A DNA stretch of 64,000 nucleotides from Legionella sp. W10-070 (GCF_900640175.1 NZ_CAAAJC010000008.1:1-64000), one strand, 5' to 3'; counted from the first letter of the stretch, positions 24,164 through 34,769 are shown. Notes: generated by a model not told the origin, from the letters alone. A program made the numbers and translations.

Positions 24164-25774
24164 TTACAAGGGTAATGTATTGCTGTAAGTTTGCAAATAA
24201 TTGCCCAGCTCCTCCTGATTTATCGGTGATTGGGTTAAGCCAATGTATTTATCGGGACGAATCCATATGGCGGCGGTTTGGGTCAATGCAAAACGCTGGT
24301 GGATCTCGCCATCATCAATAAACACAGAAAATGAGTCTGGAATCATGTTTTCATGGCTGATAATTAAATGGACATTCACCCAACTGCCAAGATGCTGACT
24401 GGCAAAAGAGGCAGTCTTGAGCAAGGCAGGGAATTGTTTTTGATCATCACCGGCAAATAAAAACAAATGGTGTTTTGTACCACGGATAATGGCCTGAAGT
24501 GATTTTACTTCTTTAGTTTGAGCTTCCATCAGGAAAAAATCAGGTGGAAACGTGCCTGCGGTTAGTTTTATTTTTTTCCCCAGGCTTTTTACAATAGGGC
24601 TTTTATCATAGGAAATTCTCAGCTCAGCCAAGTCCCCGGCGATTAATTCCCTCAACGTAGCAAAAGAAGTTAGCCATTTTACAAGATGGTTACGCAGACG
24701 AATGAGCAAGGGATTCTTAAGGAGAATCATATGGGTCATAATACCGGTTTTTTTCAGGACTTCTTTCCCGACAGGATGGCGCTCAAGCTGGTAGCTATCC
24801 AGCAGGTTATTTTTTGCAATACCTTTTTTAACCAGTGCTAACTTCCAGACAAGATTATAAATATCCTGAATTCCTGTATTGAGTCCTTGACCACCCATAG
24901 GACTATGGACGTGAGCAGCATCACCTGCAAAAAATACCTGGTTATGCCGATAGTTGTCGATTTGCCGATGATTAATGCCAAATTGACTGATCCACAGGGG
25001 ATTGGAAAGTGTTGCCTTTTCATCGCCACAGCGTTTTCTAAATACTTGTTCAATCTCCGTAAGGGCAGGTGTTTTGCCGGATAGTTCTTCAGGCGCTGTC
25101 ATCACAAGGCGATAGCGCTTTTCGCCGATAGGGAAGCAGGCAACAGGCCCTTCCTTGCTGACATAGATAATCATTTTATTTTGCGGCAAATGCCAGTCAA
25201 TAAACAGGTCAGCAAGCCACCAGGTTTGCTTATAATTATCGCCGATAAACTTTGCGCCCACCAATTCTCTCAATGTACTGTGAGAGCCATCGCAGGCAAT
25301 AATCCAGGAAGCAGTTACCTTTTCTACATTACCATTATTATGCTTTATTAGCGCAGTAATATTATTGGTTGTTTGTTCAATGCTGGTTAATTCTGTTTGC
25401 CATTCTACGGTCAAGCCTTTGTTAAGCAACCCTTGGTTTAATATTTGTTCAGTCTGATCTTGAGGTAAGTCAATAAGGAACGGGTAATTGGCCTTAAGCG
25501 CTGCAAAGCTGATATCAGCCAGTTGCTTATCTTCTACTTTAAATAAGGCACCATCGACTTGATGGCCTTGAGTCAATACCTGATCGATGAAACCACAGTC
25601 AGCCATAACATCCAATGTCCGAATATGGATTCCCAACGCTTTGGATTTATCACTTAAGGTGGTTTTCTTATCAATAATGCGGCAATTCAGACCGTGACGA
25701 ATTAATTCATTAGCACAAAACAAACCGACAGGACCGGCGCCTACCACTAATACGTCCAACAAGTTTTCGACCAT
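24164..25774 (-). CDS. FAD-dependent aromatic monooxygenase (PheA/TfdB-like)
   Basis: A class A flavoprotein hydroxylase of about 536 residues. The FAD-binding GxGxxG is in VLVVGAGPVGLFCANELIRHG. The DG motif is in WIIACDGSHSTLRELVG. The second FAD motif is VFFAGDAAHVHSPMGGQGLNTG. The C-terminal 150 residues fit the thioredoxin-like dimerisation domain of phenol hydroxylases. It would use NAD(P)H and oxygen on a phenolic or quinone-like substrate, which cannot be named. The ATG at 25774 has GGGAG upstream and is preferred over the TTG two codons earlier. Confidence 0.85.
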   Translation of the reverse strand: MVENLLDVLVVGAGPVGLFCANELIRHGLNCRIIDKKTTLSDKSKALGIHIRTLDVMADCGFIDQVLTQGHQVDGALFKVEDKQLADISFAALKANYPFLIDLPQDQTEQILNQGLLNKGLTVEWQTELTSIEQTTNNITALIKHNNGNVEKVTASWIIACDGSHSTLRELVGAKFIGDNYKQTWWLADLFIDWHLPQNKMIIYVSKEGPVACFPIGEKRYRLVMTAPEELSGKTPALTEIEQVFRKRCGDEKATLSNPLWISQFGINHRQIDNYRHNQVFFAGDAAHVHSPMGGQGLNTGIQDIYNLVWKLALVKKGIAKNNLLDSYQLERHPVGKEVLKKTGIMTHMILLKNPLLIRLRNHLVKWLTSFATLRELIAGDLAELRISYDKSPIVKSLGKKIKLTAGTFPPDFFLMEAQTKEVKSLQAIIRGTKHHLFLFAGDDQKQFPALLKTASFASQHLGSWVNVHLIISHENMIPDSFSVFIDDGEIHQRFALTQTAAIWIRPDKYIGLTQSPINQEELGNYLQTYSNTLPL

Positions 25775-25866
25775 GATCAATCTCCCTGATTCGGGTTTAG
25801 CGACTATAGTTCTATACTAACGCTATCATCGCTTTCCTCCTATATCCTTTGGTTTTGTGATTTAGT

Positions 25867-27342
25867 TCAATGGAGTATTTGTTCTGGCTTCTGCTCTTCC
25901 TTACTGGTACTGACTGGTTTGATTTTTGGAGCTTTCAACAGGCCATAGATGCGATATGATTCTGTCCACAGGGAGTTATCAAAAATTTTTACCGGTTGCA
26001 GTGAGAAAGAGTTTGCTATTAACCTGGTGGCCTCGTTTGCAACACAGGCAACATCTTCAAAAGAGAGACAGGAGTTGGTATAACCTGTGCGGGTACTGTC
26101 CGAAAACTGTTGTGATTGCAAGTGGCATCTTAAATCCCAGGGAAGCATGGACATATAATCTTCCCAAATCTTGGTTTCAAAAAGTTTGACTTCAGTCACT
26201 GCAGGCAGGCTCTCTAACTCGCTTTTCAGCGCTTCATATTCGCAAGTGCCTGGAGAAAGGTTGTAGCTATTATTCCCTTGCGGAAGGTTGACATAACTGG
26301 TACATAGCCGTCCGTCTTCAGGATTGCTGCGGTTATCGCGGGTGGTAATGAGCGCTAATTTTCCAAAGCCTTCAGGCTGCAGGGCGGGTTCAAAAAATTC
26401 TTGATGTGCAGGGTAGCCTTTTAATTTGCATACTGCAACCGGGTAACGGTAGTGGGTTAACTGTCCTGTACATAATTTTTCAGTTTCACTCAGTTTTAAC
26501 CCTAACTTTGGCCAGTGCAGGGGGGATAACGCCAGGATTAAATAGTCGGCTTTAAGTTGCTGTTCTTTACCATGCTGGGAAAAGGATACTTCAACGCCGT
26601 TGCTGCGATCAATAGAATGAATATTGACCTCGGTCAGTACCCCATAGTCTTCGGCAATGGCCTCCATTAGACGTTGAAAGCCCCCCTTTATGGCATAGAA
26701 GGGTCCCTGATTGAGTAAACCGGGAATTAATCCCATACCAGGAACAGTCGTATGCCCCATGTACTCAAGCACTGCATAAGTGGGGCAAACTTGCATTGCG
26801 CCGTAACCAAACCCGGTGACCAATGGGCGCAACAGGTCGTTTAACTCCATTAAGCCTTTGCGTTGGGCAAATTCGGCAAAGGGCAGGAGATAGTCTTTGG
26901 GAAGCGGGAGTTGATGGTCCCGTGCGTGTTCATATTCACGAATAAAGGTTTCATAAACAACCAGTTCTTTTAGGAATTCAGCTGAAAATTTTATTTTACC
27001 CAGGGTATTTTCTTGATGAAATTGTTTCATGAAGTCCATAGAATCCGGTTTGGTAGGCAGAACCTCTTCATACTTGATTTTTTTCTCATGGATGGCATCA
27101 AGAACTACTCCATAGTTAGTGGCTACCAATGCTGCGCCAAATTCTGTGACCAGGCTTTCATTTTCAGGATCAACATAAGTATGGCATTTACCCCCTGCCC
27201 AGGATTCTTTCTCCAGAATCTTAATATTTTTACCAGGCACGCCCAGTTTATTAAGTGCCCGTGCACTGAACAATCCTGCAGGACCTGCGCCGACGATAAT
27301 AAAGGTGGTTTTATCGGAGATTTGTTGTTTAGGTTGTGGCAT
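25867..27342 (-). CDS. Flavin-containing amine oxidase/FAD oxidoreductase
   Basis: The N-terminal FAD-binding motif is FIIVGAGPAGLFSARALNK followed by LEKESWAGGKCHTY. Middle parts such as GLIPGLLNQGPFYAIKGGFQRLMEAIAEDYG resemble the amine-oxidase/protoporphyrinogen-oxidase fold, in which a second Gly-rich region orders the isoalloxazine ring. The substrate is unknown. The start codon follows GAGGTG. It lies upstream of, and in line with, the aromatic monooxygenase gene with a gap of about 90 bases, so the two may share a pathway. Confidence 0.75.
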   Translation of the reverse strand: MPQPKQQISDKTTFIIVGAGPAGLFSARALNKLGVPGKNIKILEKESWAGGKCHTYVDPENESLVTEFGAALVATNYGVVLDAIHEKKIKYEEVLPTKPDSMDFMKQFHQENTLGKIKFSAEFLKELVVYETFIREYEHARDHQLPLPKDYLLPFAEFAQRKGLMELNDLLRPLVTGFGYGAMQVCPTYAVLEYMGHTTVPGMGLIPGLLNQGPFYAIKGGFQRLMEAIAEDYGVLTEVNIHSIDRSNGVEVSFSQHGKEQQLKADYLILALSPLHWPKLGLKLSETEKLCTGQLTHYRYPVAVCKLKGYPAHQEFFEPALQPEGFGKLALITTRDNRSNPEDGRLCTSYVNLPQGNNSYNLSPGTCEYEALKSELESLPAVTEVKLFETKIWEDYMSMLPWDLRCHLQSQQFSDSTRTGYTNSCLSFEDVACVANEATRLIANSFSLQPVKIFDNSLWTESYRIYGLLKAPKIKPVSTSKEEQKPEQILH

Positions 27343-27456
27343 AATTCACCTCGACTCCTGTCTAAGCCCCAAGGAATACCTTCGGGGGGTTATTATGATA
27401 CTTAATCAACATCATGTGGATTCTACAAATTAGCCTGTACTTCTATCGCGCCAAGG

Positions 27457-27657
27457 TTATTGTTCGAAGGCTGATAAACCAATAGCCGTGAATATCAAAA
27501 TCCGGAAATTAAAAATCTGAGTTTGCTCATCTGTTATGGTAACGTTGCCATGGACGAAGTTTATTGAAGAAACTGGCAAGTTAAGGTTCCAGCAAGTATC
27601 ATTCACACCAAATCCTTGTGATAAATAGATAACTACAACCAGTAGATAGATAATCAA
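27457..27657 (-). CDS. Doubtful short exported or membrane frame
   Basis: A 66-codon frame starts with a hydrophobic segment (IIYLLVVVIYLSQGFG) that could be a signal peptide and continues NFVHGNVTITDEQTQIFNF. It is the only candidate in the 387-base gap between the amine oxidase and radC genes. The ribosome binding site is poor and no family is recognised. It may be a remnant or spurious. Confidence 0.2.
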   Translation of the reverse strand: MIIYLLVVVIYLSQGFGVNDTCWNLNLPVSSINFVHGNVTITDEQTQIFNFRILIFTAIGLSAFEQ

Positions 27658-27729
27658 AATACAACAAAATACTTTTTCTGATCAAGCTCAATTATTAAAT
27701 TGGGGTTGTCTTCAAGGTATCCTGCGCTT

Positions 27730-28413
27730 TCAATTACAAATCCATTTACTCTCACTGAGTATCGAATAGACTTCGTTATCCCCGATAATTAAATGATCCA
27801 GTAAACGCACGTCAACCAGTTCAAGAGCCTCCCTTAGGCGTTCAGTTACAGCAATATCCTGCTGGCTTGCATCCGCTACGCCTGATGGGTGATTATGAGC
27901 GAGGATTAATGCTGCAGCATTCAGCTTAAGTATGCGTTCAATAATAGGTCGCGGATGAACGGTTGCAGCATTAATTGTGCCTGTAAAAAGTTCTTCATAA
28001 GCCAGCACCCGATGTTGGTTATCCAGAAACAGAGCAACAAAGGTTTCATTTTTTTTATCGCGTAATTGCCGTTTAAGGTAGGCATGCGTTTGCTGAGAGT
28101 TAGTCAATTGGATGGTCTTTTGTAAGCTGATAAAATCGCTTCGGCGATAAATTTCCAACATGGCTTGCAGCTGAACATAGCGCACTATTCCAAGGCCAGG
28201 TACCTGTTTAAAGGTTTGAGGGTCGGCGTTAACTATCGCGCGTAAATCACCTAGATGCCTGATTAAATCAAATGCCAATTGCATACAGGATTTTTTGCGA
28301 TTGCCCGAGCTGATAAAAACGGCCAATAATTCGGCATCAGAAAGGCTTTGGGCTCCTTGAGATAATAACTTTTCCCGCACGCGCAACGGCTGTGCTGGTT
28401 GCAAATTTATCAT
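27730..28413 (-). CDS. radC: RadC (JAB/MPN domain) protein
   Basis: The C-terminal half has the JAMM-type metal motif: VHPRPI, then LAHNHPSGVADASQQD. The N-terminal half has helix-hairpin-helix-like segments (LSDAELLAVFISSG, FKQVPGLGIVRYVQL). Despite the name, a repair role is not established. It diverges from coaBC, the standard gammaproteobacterial arrangement, and the length (227) is normal. Confidence 0.93.
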   Translation of the reverse strand: MINLQPAQPLRVREKLLSQGAQSLSDAELLAVFISSGNRKKSCMQLAFDLIRHLGDLRAIVNADPQTFKQVPGLGIVRYVQLQAMLEIYRRSDFISLQKTIQLTNSQQTHAYLKRQLRDKKNETFVALFLDNQHRVLAYEELFTGTINAATVHPRPIIERILKLNAAALILAHNHPSGVADASQQDIAVTERLREALELVDVRLLDHLIIGDNEVYSILSESKWICN

Positions 28414-28477
28414 TGTTATTCCTTTATTGCGAGGATTGTGGTTTGATCGACAAATATTTTATGAAAAATGAAAAGTC

Positions 28478-29689
28478 ATGCAAGATTTTGTCAATAAAAA
28501 AATTCTTTTGGGCGTCTGCGGGGGGATCGCGGCTTATAAATCGCCTTACCTTGTTCGTGAATTAACCCGCTTGGGAGCACAGGTTCGTGTGGTGATGACA
28601 GCTTCAGCTCAGCGATTCATTTCCCCTCTAACCTTGCAAGCCTTAAGTGCTCATGATGTCCGTCTCGAATTGTTTGATGAACAGGCAGAGCGGGCCATGG
28701 GGCATATTGAGCTTGCTCGATGGGCTGATTACTTATTAATCGCCCCAGCTTCAGCTAATATGCTTGCTAAAATGGCAAATGGATTTGCAGATGATTTGTT
28801 ATCGACACTTTATCTGGCAGCAGAGATTCCTGTGATTGTTTGTCCGGCAATGAATCGGGCGATGTGGCAGCATCCTGCTACTCAGACCAATTGCCGGCAA
28901 TTAAAAAAACAGGGGGTAGTATTGGTTGGGCCTGAAGAGGGTGAGCAAGCTTGCGGGGAACAGGGATTTGGCCGGATGAGTGAGGTTGGCAATATCCTGA
29001 ATGCTCTAAGACTTCAAGAAGTGAATCAGTTGCTTGATGGATACAAACTCCTGATTACGGCAGGGCCAACCCGTGAAGCTATTGATCCTGTCCGTTATAT
29101 TAGTAATCATAGTTCTGGAAAAATGGGCTATGCTTTGGCCGAAGCGGCGCATATGGCGGGTGCTCAAGTGACTTTGATTAGTGGTCCTACTGCATTAGAT
29201 CCCCCTGTGGGCATAAATGTGCAGTATGTCGAATCTGCAAAGGCCATGTATGAGGCCGTCATGGCCAATTTGCACCAAGAGATGATTTTTATCTCCACTG
29301 CAGCGGTGGCTGATTATGGTATTGAATCACCTGCACTTGAGAAGATTAAAAAGAAGAGGGATGAGGCATTAATACTGAAATTATGTCCTAATCCTGATAT
29401 ATTGGCCAGTGTTGCAACCAGTGGAAAAGCCTCTTTTGTCGTTGGCTTTGCTGCGGAAACCAATGATCTTATCAAACATGCAAGAGAAAAATTGGAGAAG
29501 AAGAAACTGGATATGATCATCGCCAATCAAGTGGGAGACAATGTGGGTTTTAACTCGGACTTTAATCAGGTTTCGATATTAACAAAAGACAAGCAATACG
29601 AGCTTCCTTTAACCCATAAAGTGAGACTTGCAGGACAAATTATTGCAATTCTTGCTACAACTATTCAAAATGGCGCCCATCGTCAATAA
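28478..29689 (+). CDS. coaBC: Bifunctional phosphopantothenoylcysteine decarboxylase/synthetase
   Basis: The protein catalyses two steps of coenzyme A synthesis. The CoaC flavoprotein half (residues 1-190) has LLGVCGGIAAYKSPYLVREL, the active His in MGHIELARWAD, and the Cys-containing flap QACGEQGFGRMSE. The CoaB half (about 190-400) has LITAGPTREAIDPVRYISNHSSGKMGYALAEAA and ISTAAVADY. Together with dut and algC it forms a conserved co-directional set. It supplies CoA needed for the phosphopantetheine arms of the megasynthase further on, though that is no special link. Confidence 0.96.
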   Translation: MQDFVNKKILLGVCGGIAAYKSPYLVRELTRLGAQVRVVMTASAQRFISPLTLQALSAHDVRLELFDEQAERAMGHIELARWADYLLIAPASANMLAKMANGFADDLLSTLYLAAEIPVIVCPAMNRAMWQHPATQTNCRQLKKQGVVLVGPEEGEQACGEQGFGRMSEVGNILNALRLQEVNQLLDGYKLLITAGPTREAIDPVRYISNHSSGKMGYALAEAAHMAGAQVTLISGPTALDPPVGINVQYVESAKAMYEAVMANLHQEMIFISTAAVADYGIESPALEKIKKKRDEALILKLCPNPDILASVATSGKASFVVGFAAETNDLIKHAREKLEKKKLDMIIANQVGDNVGFNSDFNQVSILTKDKQYELPLTHKVRLAGQIIAILATTIQNGAHRQ

Positions 29690-29712
29690 CCTTATTGATT
29701 TAGAGAGGGGCT

Positions 29713-30171
29713 ATGAACCAAGCGATTCAGTTAAAAATTTTAGATCCACGAGTAGGCCAATCCATTGATTTGCCCAGCTATGCAACGGCTGGTTCTGCAG
29801 GACTTGACTTGCGTGTTTGTATCGACGCGCCATTACAGGTCGCACCTCAGGAGACAGTCTTGTTACCCACAGGATTGGCCATCCATATTGCTAATCCTGA
29901 TTTGGCAGCCGTTATTTTGCCACGCTCAGGTCTTGGCCATAAACATGGGATTGTGCTGGGTAATCTGGTCGGTTTAATTGATTCTGACTATCAGGGCGAA
30001 CTAAAAATTTCATGCTGGAATCGTAATCAGGAGCACTTCACTATCAATCCAGGCGATCGCATTGCGCAGCTGGTTTTTTTGCCTGTTGTCAGGACGATGT
30101 TTGAAATAGTGGACTCCTTTGAAGAAAGCAGCCGTGGTCATGGGGGCTTTGGCAGTTCCGGGAGAGGATGA
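29713..30171 (+). CDS. dut: dUTP diphosphatase
   Basis: The trimeric dUTPase hydrolyses dUTP to dUMP and pyrophosphate. All five motifs are visible: [46 protein letters not shown] and the C-terminal P-loop-like [12 protein letters not shown]. Its length of 152 is standard. Its stop overlaps the algC start. Confidence 0.97.
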   Translation: MNQAIQLKILDPRVGQSIDLPSYATAGSAGLDLRVCIDAPLQVAPQETVLLPTGLAIHIANPDLAAVILPRSGLGHKHGIVLGNLVGLIDSDYQGELKISCWNRNQEHFTINPGDRIAQLVFLPVVRTMFEIVDSFEESSRGHGGFGSSGRG

Positions 30172-31556
30172 TGTACAGACAAGTACAGATTGAACGCTGT
30201 GTTTTTAGAGCCTATGACATTCGCGGCATTATTGGCAGTCAATTGGATGAAGATGCATTTTATACCATCGGTTTGGCTATTAGTTGTCAACTCAATAAAT
30301 TAAATCGTAGCAAGATTTTTATCGCTCGTGATGGACGTCTAAGTAGTCAAGATTTAGCCAATGCATTGAAACAAGGTTTGCTAGATAGTGGTATCACCGT
30401 TATTGATTTAGGTGCGGTGGCAACGCCAGTGATGTATTATGCTGCCGATACGCAGGAGATTGATAGCGGTCTCATGGTAACGGGAAGCCATAATCCTGCT
30501 GATTATAATGGGATTAAAATAGTTCTGGCAGGAAAGACGTTGGTACAAGCCGACATCGATGAATTATATCAGTTGGTTAGCGCAGGGACTCGCCATTACG
30601 GGCAAGGAGCAGCCTTTGACTCCAATATTGTAGAAGATTATGTTAATCGTATTGTGGGTGAGATCAACCTTCAGCGCCCTTTAAAGGTGGTTGTTGATTG
30701 TGGTAATGGAATTGCCGGGCCAGTGATTCCTAAGGTAATTGCAGCACTTGGTTGTGAGGTGATTCCTCTTTATTGTGAAGTGGATGGCCGTTTTCCGAAT
30801 CATCATCCTGACCCTACTGTTGAAGCCAACCTGGTTGATTTAAGGGAAGCCGTCCTTCAGCATCGAGCTGATCTAGGGATTGCTTTTGATGGGGATGCAG
30901 ACAGACTAGGGGTCATAACCGACAAAGGAGAGATGATTTGGCCTGATCGTTTATTGATGCTTTATGCTCGCAACCTGCTAAAGACTAACAAAGGAGCAAC
31001 CATTGTTTATGATGTGAAATGCTCAAGTCATCTGACTCAAGTCATTGAGGCGTCCGGTGGGGTAGCCAGGATGTGTCCTACAGGGCATTCCATTGTTAAA
31101 GCGGTGATGAAGAATGAACAGGCAATCCTTGCCGGGGAAATGAGTGGTCATCTTTTTTTCAAGGATCGTTGGTATGGATTTGATGATGCGCTTTACAGTG
31201 CATGCCGCTTGCTGGAAATTGTTAGCCATGATGTCTTGTCAGTAAGCGAACAATTTGATGCGATTCCTAATAGTATCAATACACCTGAAATCAAAATCCC
31301 TATTGCTGAAGAAGATAAGTTTGCTTTCATGCAGCGTTTCAGTGCAGAGGCTAAATTTCCTGATGCCCAGGTTATAACCATTGATGGCTTAAGGGTTGAA
31401 TTTCCTTATGGTTGGGGGCTTTTGCGGGCATCGAATACGACACCTTGTTTGGTTGCTCGGTTTGAAGCGAAAGACAAAGCGAGTCTTGAGCAAATTCAAG
31501 CCTTATTTAAATTGCAATTATTAAACATCGATAAAAATCTGACGACTTTTTTTTAG
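30168..31556 (+). CDS. algC: Phosphomannomutase/phosphoglucomutase
   Basis: The alpha-D-phosphohexomutase interconverts hexose 1- and 6-phosphates for polysaccharide and LPS synthesis. Key elements: [11 protein letters not shown] at the start, the phospho-Ser loop [14 protein letters not shown] near residue 108, the metal loop [11 protein letters not shown] near 240, the sugar-binding GEMSGHLFF, and the phosphate-binding RASNTTP near the end. It overlaps dut by four bases. Confidence 0.93.
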   Translation: MMYRQVQIERCVFRAYDIRGIIGSQLDEDAFYTIGLAISCQLNKLNRSKIFIARDGRLSSQDLANALKQGLLDSGITVIDLGAVATPVMYYAADTQEIDSGLMVTGSHNPADYNGIKIVLAGKTLVQADIDELYQLVSAGTRHYGQGAAFDSNIVEDYVNRIVGEINLQRPLKVVVDCGNGIAGPVIPKVIAALGCEVIPLYCEVDGRFPNHHPDPTVEANLVDLREAVLQHRADLGIAFDGDADRLGVITDKGEMIWPDRLLMLYARNLLKTNKGATIVYDVKCSSHLTQVIEASGGVARMCPTGHSIVKAVMKNEQAILAGEMSGHLFFKDRWYGFDDALYSACRLLEIVSHDVLSVSEQFDAIPNSINTPEIKIPIAEEDKFAFMQRFSAEAKFPDAQVITIDGLRVEFPYGWGLLRASNTTPCLVARFEAKDKASLEQIQALFKLQLLNIDKNLTTFF

Positions 31557-31647
31557 TAAAGCGCATGGGTACCGTGGTCAAGCCACGGTAATTCGAGGCA
31601 GTAAAAGTCCTAAACTTAATGGCAGTGACCTTGCGAGAGAGTGACTA

Positions 31648-33339
31648 TTATTTTTGAACCACAAATAACATTTCGGCTAAAGCCTGTCGGTTTTGCTGTC
31701 TTGCAATAACCTTCTCCTGAGCAATCAGCTTCAATTCATGTTTTCTGCATAGAGTCCTTATATAATCAGGTTGATGGCTAAAGCGTGCCGTTGATTGTAA
31801 CTGCCAGGACTTATCATGACTGATTTCTGTTGTGAAAATAAAATAGCCATTTGGGGTCAGATTTTGGGTAATTTGAGTAAATAAACTGTCAAGCTCTCCA
31901 AAATAAGGAAGAACGTCGGCTGCTAAAATAAGTCCGTAGCCTTTTTTCCCCTTCTTTAGGAAGTGAAGTAATTCCGATTCGATTAAGTGATCGTAAATTC
32001 CTTTTGTTTTGGCCTGAGCCAGCATTTTTGCTGAAATATCGACACCAGTCAGTTGCTGGCTTATTTCTCGTAACACCACGCCAGATAGGCCAGTACCGCA
32101 GCCTAAATCCAGTGCATGCCCCACCTCATGAATAGCCAATTGATGAAGCTTTTGGCCAATTTGTTGCGGTAGGGTATATTCTAACAGCTCAGTCATATGT
32201 CGGTCATAATATAATGCATAATTATTAAATAGATTGCTGGCATATTCCGGACAAGCTTTGGGATTTAATTCATCCTTACTTAATGCGTGCAACATATGCT
32301 GGCTGGCTTTATCTTTCGGATTTGCTGCAACTGAACGTTCAAGTAGTTGCCGAGCCTGCTCTTTATCCTCAAGGCGGATATAAATTGCTGCTAAATTATT
32401 CAAGGCCGCAAAATGTTTACTGTTTTGTTTTAATATGTCTTCAAAATGAATAATTGCTTCACTTAAATGGCCTAACGCCATTTGTGCAACACCTGAATTA
32501 TAGAGGTATTCAATGTTATGCGGATCTTGTTTTAAGAGAACATCATAATGCATTAAGGCATTTTCAAAGCGGTCATGATGCATAAAGGTCGCGGCCAGAT
32601 TGTTGCGAGCCTCCAGATGATTATTATCAAAAGCTAATGCCCGGGTAAAATAATCAATGGCAATTTGTCCTTGTTGACGCTTTAAGGCGATAACACCCAG
32701 GTTGGTCAATGCTTCCACATGTTCACTGTTTTCTTGCAATACTTGTTCAAAAGCCTGCTTTGCCTCTTCCAGTGCATTCTCCTCCAGACTTAAGACGCCA
32801 ATATAGAAGTTAGCATCCAGATGATTAGGGCACAGGGTCACCACGTTTTTAAATTGCGTTTTGGCAGCAGCCAGGTTTTGGTGTTTTAATAATAACAATC
32901 CCAGATTAAAATGGGCGGCTGCGAAATCGGGTGCTGCATGAACCGCTGCCCGATAATGGCCTAAGGCTTTATTATAATCATCTTGAAAAGCATAAACGAC
33001 TGCTAAATTATGGTGAGCTTGTGCGTACTCTGGAGAAAGCTCTATCGCTCGTTGATAATGTTCGATCGCTTTATCAATCTGGTGATTTTTCTTAAAAGCA
33101 TTGGCAAGATTATTATGTAAACTTTCATCATTGGGTTTTAGGTTTAATGCTTTCTGCAATAGACAAATCGCTTTATCCAGGTTGCCCTGTTGCGCCTGCG
33201 CAAGACCAAGAAAATGTAATGCCTGGCTATGGTTGGGCTCCTGAGCTAATAATGTCTCATAGAGCTTGATGGCTTGTGGGAGTTGATTTTGTTGCTGTAG
33301 CGAATAGGCTTTGGTAAATAAATCTGACTTTGGGTTCAT
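31648..33339 (-). CDS. TPR-repeat methyltransferase
   Basis: Residues about 1-355 are a run of roughly ten tetratricopeptide repeats (for example PNHSQALHFLGLAQAQQGNLDKAI). The C-terminal 190 residues form a class I SAM methyltransferase with motif I ALDLGCGTGLSGVVL, motif II LTGVDISAKMLAQA and motif IV LILAADVLPYF. TPR-methyltransferase fusions of this kind may modify small molecules or proteins bound by the repeats; the target is unknown. It overlaps the start of the region by four bases with the ElaA-like gene upstream, indicating co-transcription. Confidence 0.85.
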   Translation of the reverse strand: MNPKSDLFTKAYSLQQQNQLPQAIKLYETLLAQEPNHSQALHFLGLAQAQQGNLDKAICLLQKALNLKPNDESLHNNLANAFKKNHQIDKAIEHYQRAIELSPEYAQAHHNLAVVYAFQDDYNKALGHYRAAVHAAPDFAAAHFNLGLLLLKHQNLAAAKTQFKNVVTLCPNHLDANFYIGVLSLEENALEEAKQAFEQVLQENSEHVEALTNLGVIALKRQQGQIAIDYFTRALAFDNNHLEARNNLAATFMHHDRFENALMHYDVLLKQDPHNIEYLYNSGVAQMALGHLSEAIIHFEDILKQNSKHFAALNNLAAIYIRLEDKEQARQLLERSVAANPKDKASQHMLHALSKDELNPKACPEYASNLFNNYALYYDRHMTELLEYTLPQQIGQKLHQLAIHEVGHALDLGCGTGLSGVVLREISQQLTGVDISAKMLAQAKTKGIYDHLIESELLHFLKKGKKGYGLILAADVLPYFGELDSLFTQITQNLTPNGYFIFTTEISHDKSWQLQSTARFSHQPDYIRTLCRKHELKLIAQEKVIARQQNRQALAEMLFVVQK

Positions 33340-33776
33340 GGCGTCTTTGTCATCAAGATATGGGGAATACCATCCAGCTCAAAGGGTTCCCCTTTTATTG
33401 TAAAACCATAACTGCGATAAAAATCTTGCAAATAAGTTTGAGCAGTAATGCAAATAACCTGTTGAGGATAATGGGTTTGCAGATGACTTAATAAATGGGC
33501 CATGATTTGCTTTCCCAGCCCACGGTTACGGTGGGATGGTGCTGTAGCCAGCCGGCCAAAGCTCATGGCTTGAGTATCATAAGGCAAAATACGGGCATAA
33601 GCGACTAGCTTATTATCCTCATGAACAAGCAGATGCTCTGCTTGCTGGTCCTTATAATCCAAATCCTGAAAAACACATTGTTGTTCGACAATGAAAACTT
33701 CACTACGCAAGGCCAGAAGGGCGTATAAGGTGGTATTGTCTAGCTGGTTAAATGGTTGAATTGTTATGTTAATCAT
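33336..33776 (-). CDS. ElaA-like GNAT acetyltransferase
   Basis: A GNAT-fold protein of 146 residues. LYALLALRSEVFIVEQQCVFQDLDYKDQQAEHL is the characteristic ElaA opening. The acetyl-CoA loop is GRLATAPSHRNRGLGKQIM, matching the R/Q-x-x-G-x-G/A motif. The acceptor is unknown. Its stop overlaps the TPR-methyltransferase start. Confidence 0.85.
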   Translation of the reverse strand: MINITIQPFNQLDNTTLYALLALRSEVFIVEQQCVFQDLDYKDQQAEHLLVHEDNKLVAYARILPYDTQAMSFGRLATAPSHRNRGLGKQIMAHLLSHLQTHYPQQVICITAQTYLQDFYRSYGFTIKGEPFELDGIPHILMTKTP

Positions 33777-33846
33777 GGAATTTCATCAAGGTTAACGTTA
33801 AAAACAAGAATTTTCTTATACATCGCTTTGGTTATAGCGTTAAGGC

Positions 33847-34440
33847 TTAATCACTGGAGAATTGCAATTGCCTGCGTAATTGGTTCAATGCTTGTGCCCG
33901 GTGACTAATCTTATTTTTAATCTTAGCAGGTAATTGGGCTGCTGTGCATTGCAAGGAGTCTATAAAGAAAATAGGATCATAACCAAACCCGTTATCGCCA
34001 TGCTTGCTGGTGGCTATTCTACCGCTAAATTTACCGGTTGCAATGATTGGCGTTGGATCGTTAGTATACTGCACTAAGGCAATGGCGCAGTAAAAATAAG
34101 CCTGGCGTTGCTCTTCTGGTACGTTGACAAGTTTTCCCAGTAATAATTTAATATTTTCTTCGTCGGTTGCTTGCGGTCCGGCATAACGTGCAGAATAAAT
34201 ACCAGGTTCACCCTGAAGTGCCTCTACCACCAACCCCGAATCATCAGCCAGGGAGGCTTTATTGCTTATCTGGCTGGCGTGCCTGGCTTTAATGATGGCA
34301 TTTTCAATAAAGCTCAAGCCTGTTTCTTCAGGAGAATCTATGTTAAAGGTTGCCTGTGGTATGCAGCGTGAAGGGGAAAGGATTGCTGTTAACTCGGCAA
34401 TTTTCCCTGCATTGGCAGTAGCTAATACAATTTCTTTCAT
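33847..34440 (-). CDS. rdgB: dITP/XTP pyrophosphatase RdgB (HAM1)
   Basis: The enzyme removes non-canonical purine nucleotides from the dNTP pool. Signatures are [12 protein letters not shown] at the start, [26 protein letters not shown], and [20 protein letters not shown], with [10 protein letters not shown] near the end. The length of 197 is normal and the gene appears intact. A decayed second copy lies 10.8 kb away at 44705-44831, in the same orientation. Confidence 0.95.
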   Translation of the reverse strand: MKEIVLATANAGKIAELTAILSPSRCIPQATFNIDSPEETGLSFIENAIIKARHASQISNKASLADDSGLVVEALQGEPGIYSARYAGPQATDEENIKLLLGKLVNVPEEQRQAYFYCAIALVQYTNDPTPIIATGKFSGRIATSKHGDNGFGYDPIFFIDSLQCTAAQLPAKIKNKISHRAQALNQLRRQLQFSSD

Positions 34441-34550
34441 AATGTACCCAAATCAAATGACGGTATCCTTGAGGAGACAAGGAATAGGTTGAGATTCTAA
34501 AACGATTAAAATTAGCTAAGATTAATAGTAATCGCAAATCCTGTAAACTT

Positions 34551-34696
34551 TAGGTTCTGCGCACTTATCTACTATCTTGGCCAAAAAGCCTTGATTTTCT
34601 GCGCTCCGATGCTTACATACTTATATGTATGCTCCGCTTCGGTGCTCGCCAATCAAGGCTTTTTGACTCAAGCTAGCGATAAGTGCACAGAACCTA
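34551..34696. repeat. Palindromic repeat family A, copy 1
   Basis: An element of about 146 bases begins TAGGTTCTGCGCACTTATC and ends with its near complement GATAAGTGCACAGAACCTA. Inside, CCAAAAAGCCTTGATT pairs with AATCAAGGCTTTTTG, and ATACTTATATGTAT forms a central palindrome. A second copy at 56324-56470 matches almost throughout. No coding capacity. It occupies most of the 382-base gap between rdgB and the HAD gene. Confidence 0.85.
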
Positions 34697-34733
34697 GGGG
34701 TGTAATTAAAATTACGGTTGGCGGTTATCAATG

Positions 34734-34769
34734 GTAGCCCGGATTTTGCTGGCGTTCCATCCAGGCTGC
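34734..34769. repeat. Short REP-like inverted repeat
   Basis: GTAGCCCGGAT and ATCCAGGCTGC form an imperfect inverted pair separated by 14 bases. The same GTAGCC(C/T)GG style of end is used by the element at 51217-51319, suggesting one family of small extragenic repeats. Confidence 0.4.

Noticed and set aside
31571-31589. Rho-independent terminator after algC (ACCGTGG/CCACGGT)
   Set aside because: The stem is perfect, but no T-run follows, so the call was too weak to list as a feature.
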